Position numbers and translations under genes: made by a program. From NCBI GenBank assembly GCA_022601315.1, contig JAHZIU010000081.1, forward strand, positions 1 through 9,888: a DNA stretch of 9,888 nt. Reading direction: 5' to 3'. This document shows positions 7,227-9,888 of the stretch, piece by piece. The stretch comes from Betaproteobacteria bacterium (GTDB lineage Bacteria; Pseudomonadota; Gammaproteobacteria; Burkholderiales; Nitrosomonadaceae). How positions within the stretch are numbered: position 1 is the first letter of the stretch; the number at the start of each line of letters is the position of its first letter. Below the pieces are notes generated by a model. That model worked only from the letters and a program-made list of their open reading frames with translations, was not told the origin of the DNA and did not search any database.

Positions 7227-7496
7227 TCAGCTTGATTCAGTTGAATGTCTTGTTCTATCAGATGCCTGATACATTAGTTGTTTATTATCATACAGCCTTT
7301 TGCCTTTCTCATCGCGAAAGGTTTGCTTTGTTATTTGTATATCTTGTATTCTGTCAAGGCGGAAGTTACAAAAATCATTACGCATTTCACACCAACCGGA
7401 AACCAACCACACCGGACTAATAAATACCAAACATAATGGACGCATCCGCCGACAAGATTGTGCTCCATCCTCTCTGAATATAAGTATTCTATCGTC
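7227..7496 (-). pseudogene. 3' remnant of a YafY-type WYL-domain transcriptional regulator
   Basis: A minus-strand frame of about 90 codons reads like the WYL domain of HTH/WYL (YafY-type) regulators. DDRILIFREDG is followed by RRMRPLCLVF, then PVWLVSGWCEMRNDFCNFRLDRI, given here in pieces GWCEMRNDF and FRLDRI, and ends with a charged tail FRDEKGKRLYD. The family pattern is R-x-(V/I)-x-P-x-x-L-x-F, W-C-x-x-R-x-D-F-R-x-F-R-x-D-R-I. Intact proteins are about 230-320 residues with an amino-terminal winged helix; that whole part is missing. The frame runs on to an ATG at 7553, but those extra codons do not resemble the family and lie antisense to the VOC remnant. It has no plausible ribosome site. 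I call it a 5'-truncated pseudogene. Resemblance is by eye. Confidence 0.6.
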
Positions 7497-7506
7497 TGAT
7501 AGCAAT

Positions 7507-7715
7507 ATCGTGTATGCCGCGCTCCAAATTGGCACAACCGGAGCACCATACACAGAAGCAAATAAAGGAGAAAAACCAGATCAGAAAAATCTCTCGGCGA
7601 ATCCCCTGTTTCGTTTTATGTCTATGTGGAAGACGTGGAATCAGCTTTTGACCATGCAAAGACTGAATTATTCTTAAACCATAACAGCACGTACCAATCA
7701 GGCATGAATCAATAA
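7507..7715 (+). pseudogene. 3' remnant of a PhnB-like VOC (glyoxalase-fold) protein, frameshifted
   Basis: Two neighbouring plus-strand frames together read like the middle of PhnB-type VOC proteins. The first (from 7507) gives IVYAALQIG then TEANKGEKPDQK; the family has an H-A-E-L-x-I-G-D-S strand and an M-L-(A/T)-E segment here. The second (from about 7590) gives SLGESPVSFYVYVEDVESAF, the typical G-x-S-P-V-S-x-x-x-Y-V-E-D-V-D segment. Adding one A to the A-run at 7585-7589 joins them in frame, so a one-base deletion is the likely lesion. The amino-terminal half (about 50 residues in a usual 140) is absent, and after DHAKTE the sequence loses similarity and stops at 7715. VOC genes of this type often lie beside YafY-type regulators, which supports both calls. 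Resemblance is by eye. Confidence 0.6.
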
Positions 7716-7731
7716 TATCATTCTGGCCTGG

Positions 7732-7766
7732 AAGTAAATGATGTTGCAGGGGATACTCATTTACTT
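7732..7766 (+). repeat. Perfect 10-bp inverted repeat, possible terminator
   Basis: AAGTAAATGA (7732-7741) and TCATTTACTT (7757-7766) are exact reverse complements around a 15-base loop, followed by TTG. It sits just after the VOC remnant and may be the old terminator of that gene. The stem is AT-rich and the T-run is short, so function is doubtful. Confidence 0.5.
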
Positions 7767-7835
7767 TTGCTGCAATACATATTCTTTTAACCTAGAAACC
7801 GCAGTTGAATGGTGTTTAGCGTTCGTTGTTGTTTG

Positions 7836-7900
7836 TTTCTGACAAGACGCAATGAGGCGTAATAACGAGTTATTACAACGAATTGCAACGCAGTCAGAAA
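7836..7900. repeat. Nested three-tier inverted repeat with central palindrome
   Basis: Three pairs of arms are arranged symmetrically. Outer: TTTCTGAC (7836-7843) with GTCAGAAA (7893-7900). Middle: GCAAT (7849-7853) with ATTGC (7882-7886). Inner: GTAATAAC (7859-7866) with GTTATTAC (7869-7876), two bases apart. The unpaired spacers are 5 and 5 bases on the left and 5 and 6 on the right. As RNA or single-stranded DNA it would form a long stem with two internal loops. No nearby gene explains it. Confidence 0.65.
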
Positions 7901-8076
7901 TAAAGAACAGCGTGCTATAAACATCATAGCGTGACTCACCCAGAAGGTGCGTTTCGTTACAGCATACAAATTCCACATATTTATAAGGTTGCATATAATT
8001 TAAAGCGATCAACTGCGGTTTTTAGATTTAAAGTTCGGTGAATGAGTCCAAGCTATTTTAATAATGCAAAAATTGA
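7901..8076. other. Intergenic, nothing recognised
   Basis: AT-rich sequence with no RNA gene, promoter or protein family that I can support. Overlapping minus-strand frames in 7761-8012 encode short peptides, one with a hydrophobic stretch, but neither has a ribosome site or recognised motif. Confidence 0.4.
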
Positions 8077-8316
8077 CATAAACAACTGGCAGAATTCAGC
8101 ACTGATTACCTCTCCTTGCACAGAAGCCCAGCAAAAGAAGATAATAATATCATTTTATCTCGAGAAGAATTTACAGAGCATCATGGACAACAGCTCGTTT
8201 CACCAAGAAAGTCACTCTCACAAGAAGAATTCCTTCGACGTCAAGGCTACCGCGGAACCACAATTAAAATAGCGCAACAAACAAAAACAGATAACCATAT
8301 GATTAAACTAATCTAA
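8077..8316 (+). other. Unrecognised open frame, possible gene remnant
   Basis: This frame is open for about 79 codons after a TGA and has no ATG near its beginning; CTG at 8086 and TTG at 8116 are the first candidates, neither with a good ribosome site. Its translation looks more protein-like than the overlapping frame that starts with ATG at 8042: LAEFSTDYLSLHRS, then two similar segments LSREEF and LSQEEFLRRQGYRG, ending in a Lys/Gln-rich tail. I do not recognise it. It could be the carboxy part of a gene that lost its head, in keeping with the decayed region to its left. Confidence 0.3.
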
Positions 8317-8363
8317 TACAGCCGGAAAGCTAAGTTAATCTAGAACATCATATGAATACAGGA

Positions 8364-9668
8364 CTAATTCAACTGAGGCTTACGTTTTGGCAAATGATTG
8401 GGAAGTTTTAATTTAGCAAGCGCTAATAGTGGCCCACCATGTAAAACGATAGAATCGATCAAAGTGTTACCATTGCCTTCTCTTATATTTAAATAAAACT
8501 GGAGATAATCATTCTTCTCCGAATTTTCAATGTGATCAGGGGGTGCCCCAGGGTTATACAAACCGAGTGACAATGAAACATCGGCTGCTAAAAAAACAAG
8601 ATTTTCTGCCAGTTGTGCTTTGGCATACGCCAAGTGCTTCGGATCAACATAAACGACAACTTGCTGCTCCAACACCAGATCAATTTCATCCTTGCGATGA
8701 CCGGAAAGCGTTAACTCAACTTCCATTAACTCGTCATCTTCGACAGCTTCAAATTCATCACCGCCATCACTCCCATTATCGGGAATAATTTCCGCAACCA
8801 CGGTATCCATGAAGTCTTCTTGTTCTACACTTGCACTTCTTAGCGATTCAATTTGTTCATCAACGGTATCGCCCGAATCATAAATTTCGTTAATTGCCAA
8901 AATTGTTTTTTCGCCACCGCCGGGGATATCTATTTCATCATCAAGTATCCCGATAAACGCGTCATAATCCAACTCGACTTCCATTGGATGAGGCACACCA
9001 TCATTTGTATTAACAGTCCCTTGCATGAACGACGTCACAATAATTCTGTGGTTTGTACTCGGGTCTAATTTCATACCGATTGGAGCGGCACTAACAATAA
9101 TATGCCCAGTACTTTTCAAGTTTACATCAAGTGTCGCAAGCCATCTGTCCTCAAAAGGCACAATGGAAGCATCAAGGTTGTTGGCAAGCCAATCCGGGAT
9201 TAAATCAAAGAATTTAAGAACGCCAGTTGCCCTGATTTCCTGCTTATTATCTTCCCCCACTTCGTCGTGCTCAGGCATTTCTTCTTCAAAAAATGCATGG
9301 TCTTCATCGACTAGTATATCTATATCTACTTCAGGAGTCGGTTGCTCACCGGTACCAAGTGCACCGCCAACCATGTTAGAAACTGCTTCAATGTTGAAAA
9401 CGTTGTTTAGGATTGTTGGAATTGTTCCAGCATCAGGAATAGGGACGCACAAAATAGCAGACTTGCTCTGGTCATCCGCCTTAACAGCTTCCAGTCGTTC
9501 ATGAAGATACTTATTCAGATATAACGACTCTTCTGAAAACCCTTTGCTTTCAGGTTCAGTAAAACAGTCGCCAATTTCTTGCTTTTGATCAATTGCATGC
9601 CTACTCGCATGCATCTCAACTTGAGCCCTGTGGGGGAAATAACTATCAATTGAATCTGCGTCACTCAT
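8364..9668 (-). CDS. Acidic hypothetical protein (434 residues)
   Basis: No family recognised. The product is strongly acidic, especially 112-145 (clusters such as DEDHAFFEEEMPEHDE) and 240-330 (including DNGSDGGDEFE), and ends in a basic tail PKRKPQLN. It has no signal peptide or membrane helix. Hydrophobic strand-like segments (187-200, 207-217, 333-341, 357-372) alternate with Asp/Glu-rich loops. MEVEL followed by DEID occurs twice (229-247, 315-330), hinting at a duplicated beta unit. The DNGSDGGDE stretch looks superficially like a calcium loop, but one instance is not evidence. The start is uncertain. ATG at 9668 gives a typical MSDAD beginning but has no clear ribosome site. A TTG at 9725 (19 residues longer) has GGGGTG close upstream and suits the predicted transcript start, but its extension is an odd hydrophobic stretch. 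Continuous coding of this length with a good promoter argues for a real gene. Confidence 0.7.
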   Translation of the reverse strand: MSDADSIDSYFPHRAQVEMHASRHAIDQKQEIGDCFTEPESKGFSEESLYLNKYLHERLEAVKADDQSKSAILCVPIPDAGTIPTILNNVFNIEAVSNMVGGALGTGEQPTPEVDIDILVDEDHAFFEEEMPEHDEVGEDNKQEIRATGVLKFFDLIPDWLANNLDASIVPFEDRWLATLDVNLKSTGHIIVSAAPIGMKLDPSTNHRIIVTSFMQGTVNTNDGVPHPMEVELDYDAFIGILDDEIDIPGGGEKTILAINEIYDSGDTVDEQIESLRSASVEQEDFMDTVVAEIIPDNGSDGGDEFEAVEDDELMEVELTLSGHRKDEIDLVLEQQVVVYVDPKHLAYAKAQLAENLVFLAADVSLSLGLYNPGAPPDHIENSEKNDYLQFYLNIREGNGNTLIDSIVLHGGPLLALAKLKLPNHLPKRKPQLN

Positions 9669-9752
9669 AATAAAATAAACTGTAAACGGCACGGTTAGTC
9701 CTCGACAAAAGGCTTCAGGTTTCAATACACCCCACAGCCCTTATGAAGCAAG

Positions 9753-9782
9753 ATTCTACGGCAGAGTAATTACAGTAGTCAA
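9753..9782 (-). promoter_or_regulatory. Sigma-70 promoter of the acidic protein gene
   Basis: On the minus strand TTGACT (9777-9782) and TAGAAT (9753-9758) each match five of six consensus bases, with an 18-base spacer. Transcription would start near 9746, about 20 bases before the TTG at 9725 and about 78 bases before the ATG at 9668. Confidence 0.6.
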
Positions 9783-9814
9783 AAATGGAGATTTTATAAC
9801 GACATGGCAAAAAT

Positions 9815-9875
9815 AACCCAGATTTTCCATTAGACAATTTACCAGTGATGGGAAACTAATGAAAAAATCCGGGTT
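9815..9875. repeat. Long imperfect inverted repeat covering a possible start codon
   Basis: AACCCAGATTTTCCATTAG (9815-9833) pairs with CTAATGAAAAAATCCGGGTT (9856-9875) with one or two mismatches and a one-base gap, around a 22-base loop. The right arm contains the ATG at 9859 and the loop contains its GGGA ribosome site, so in RNA the start would be in a hairpin. It may instead be related to an element end lying beyond the window. Confidence 0.6.
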
Positions 9876-9888
9876 TAAATTCCAGCAA
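9859..9888 (+). CDS. Possible start of a gene running out of the window
   Basis: ATG at 9859 with GGGA at 9850-9853 opens a frame of ten codons, MKKSGFKFQQ, to the window edge. The FKFQQ pattern is compatible with several unrelated families, for instance the beginning of a TrmN6-type methyltransferase or a transposase. Ten residues cannot decide. TATAAC at 9795-9800 could be its -10. Confidence 0.25.
   Translation, partial: MKKSGFKFQQ

Noticed and set aside
7300..7677. Plus-strand frame of 125 codons taken as one gene
   Set aside because: Its first two-thirds are antisense to the WYL remnant and resemble nothing; only residues from about 70 on match the VOC remnant, and that frame is broken by the shift near 7589.
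7859..7876. Central palindrome considered as an integron attC core
   Set aside because: The RYYYAAC/GTTRRRY core pattern is not met: the bases before AAC are not three pyrimidines.
7761..8012. Two overlapping minus-strand frames, one with a hydrophobic stretch
   Set aside because: No ribosome site, no recognisable motif, and the frames run straight through the nested inverted repeat.
9025..9504. Long plus-strand frame opposite the acidic protein gene
   Set aside because: It is antisense to a longer frame with a good promoter; its Ser/Thr-rich content mirrors the Asp/Glu codons of the real gene.

Overview
The window looks like chromosomal DNA of an AT-rich proteobacterium. A CpxR-type response regulator, a YfjD/CorB-type CNNM-CBS protein, a PutA without the DNA-binding domain, and a PEP-CTERM protein behind a sigma-54 promoter together suggest a beta- or gammaproteobacterium with an exosortase system. 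A Nitrosomonas-like ammonia oxidiser would fit, but that is inference from gene content only.

Layout. 1-657 (minus) is the amino-terminal 219 residues of a CpxR-like regulator, cut by the window edge. The divergent intergenic region (658-830) holds an exact CpxR-type box, GTAAA-N5-GTAAA read on the minus strand. Facing it at 831-1349 (plus) is a small lipoprotein with a Gly/Met-rich tract. This mirrors the cpxP/cpxRA arrangement of enterobacteria, with an unrelated Met-rich lipoprotein in the cpxP position. 1389-2681 (minus) encodes a CNNM/CBS/CorC-HlyC membrane protein. A mostly non-coding stretch follows, with a perfect 11-bp inverted repeat and a signal-peptide-like frame lacking a start codon. 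It ends in a textbook -24/-12 promoter in front of a PEP-CTERM exported protein (3351-3992). 4037-7165 (minus) is a complete bifunctional PutA, with an AT-rich intrinsic terminator overlapping its stop codon.

7166-8363 is a decayed region of about 1.2 kb. It contains the 3' part of a YafY-type WYL-domain regulator gene (minus) and, head to head with it, the 3' part of a frameshifted PhnB-type VOC (glyoxalase-fold) gene (plus). Both lack their 5' ends, as if one deletion removed the centre of a divergent regulator/VOC pair. Beyond them are two unusual inverted repeats and an unrecognised open frame. 8364-9668 (minus) encodes a 434-residue, very acidic protein that I cannot assign, with a good sigma-70 promoter upstream. 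The right edge has a long imperfect inverted repeat whose right arm contains a possible start codon of a gene running out of the window.

The genes do not form one pathway. The strongest functional link is the CpxR-like regulator, its box and the Met-rich lipoprotein, a candidate envelope- or metal-stress unit. The strongest regulatory signal elsewhere is the sigma-54 promoter of the PEP-CTERM gene.
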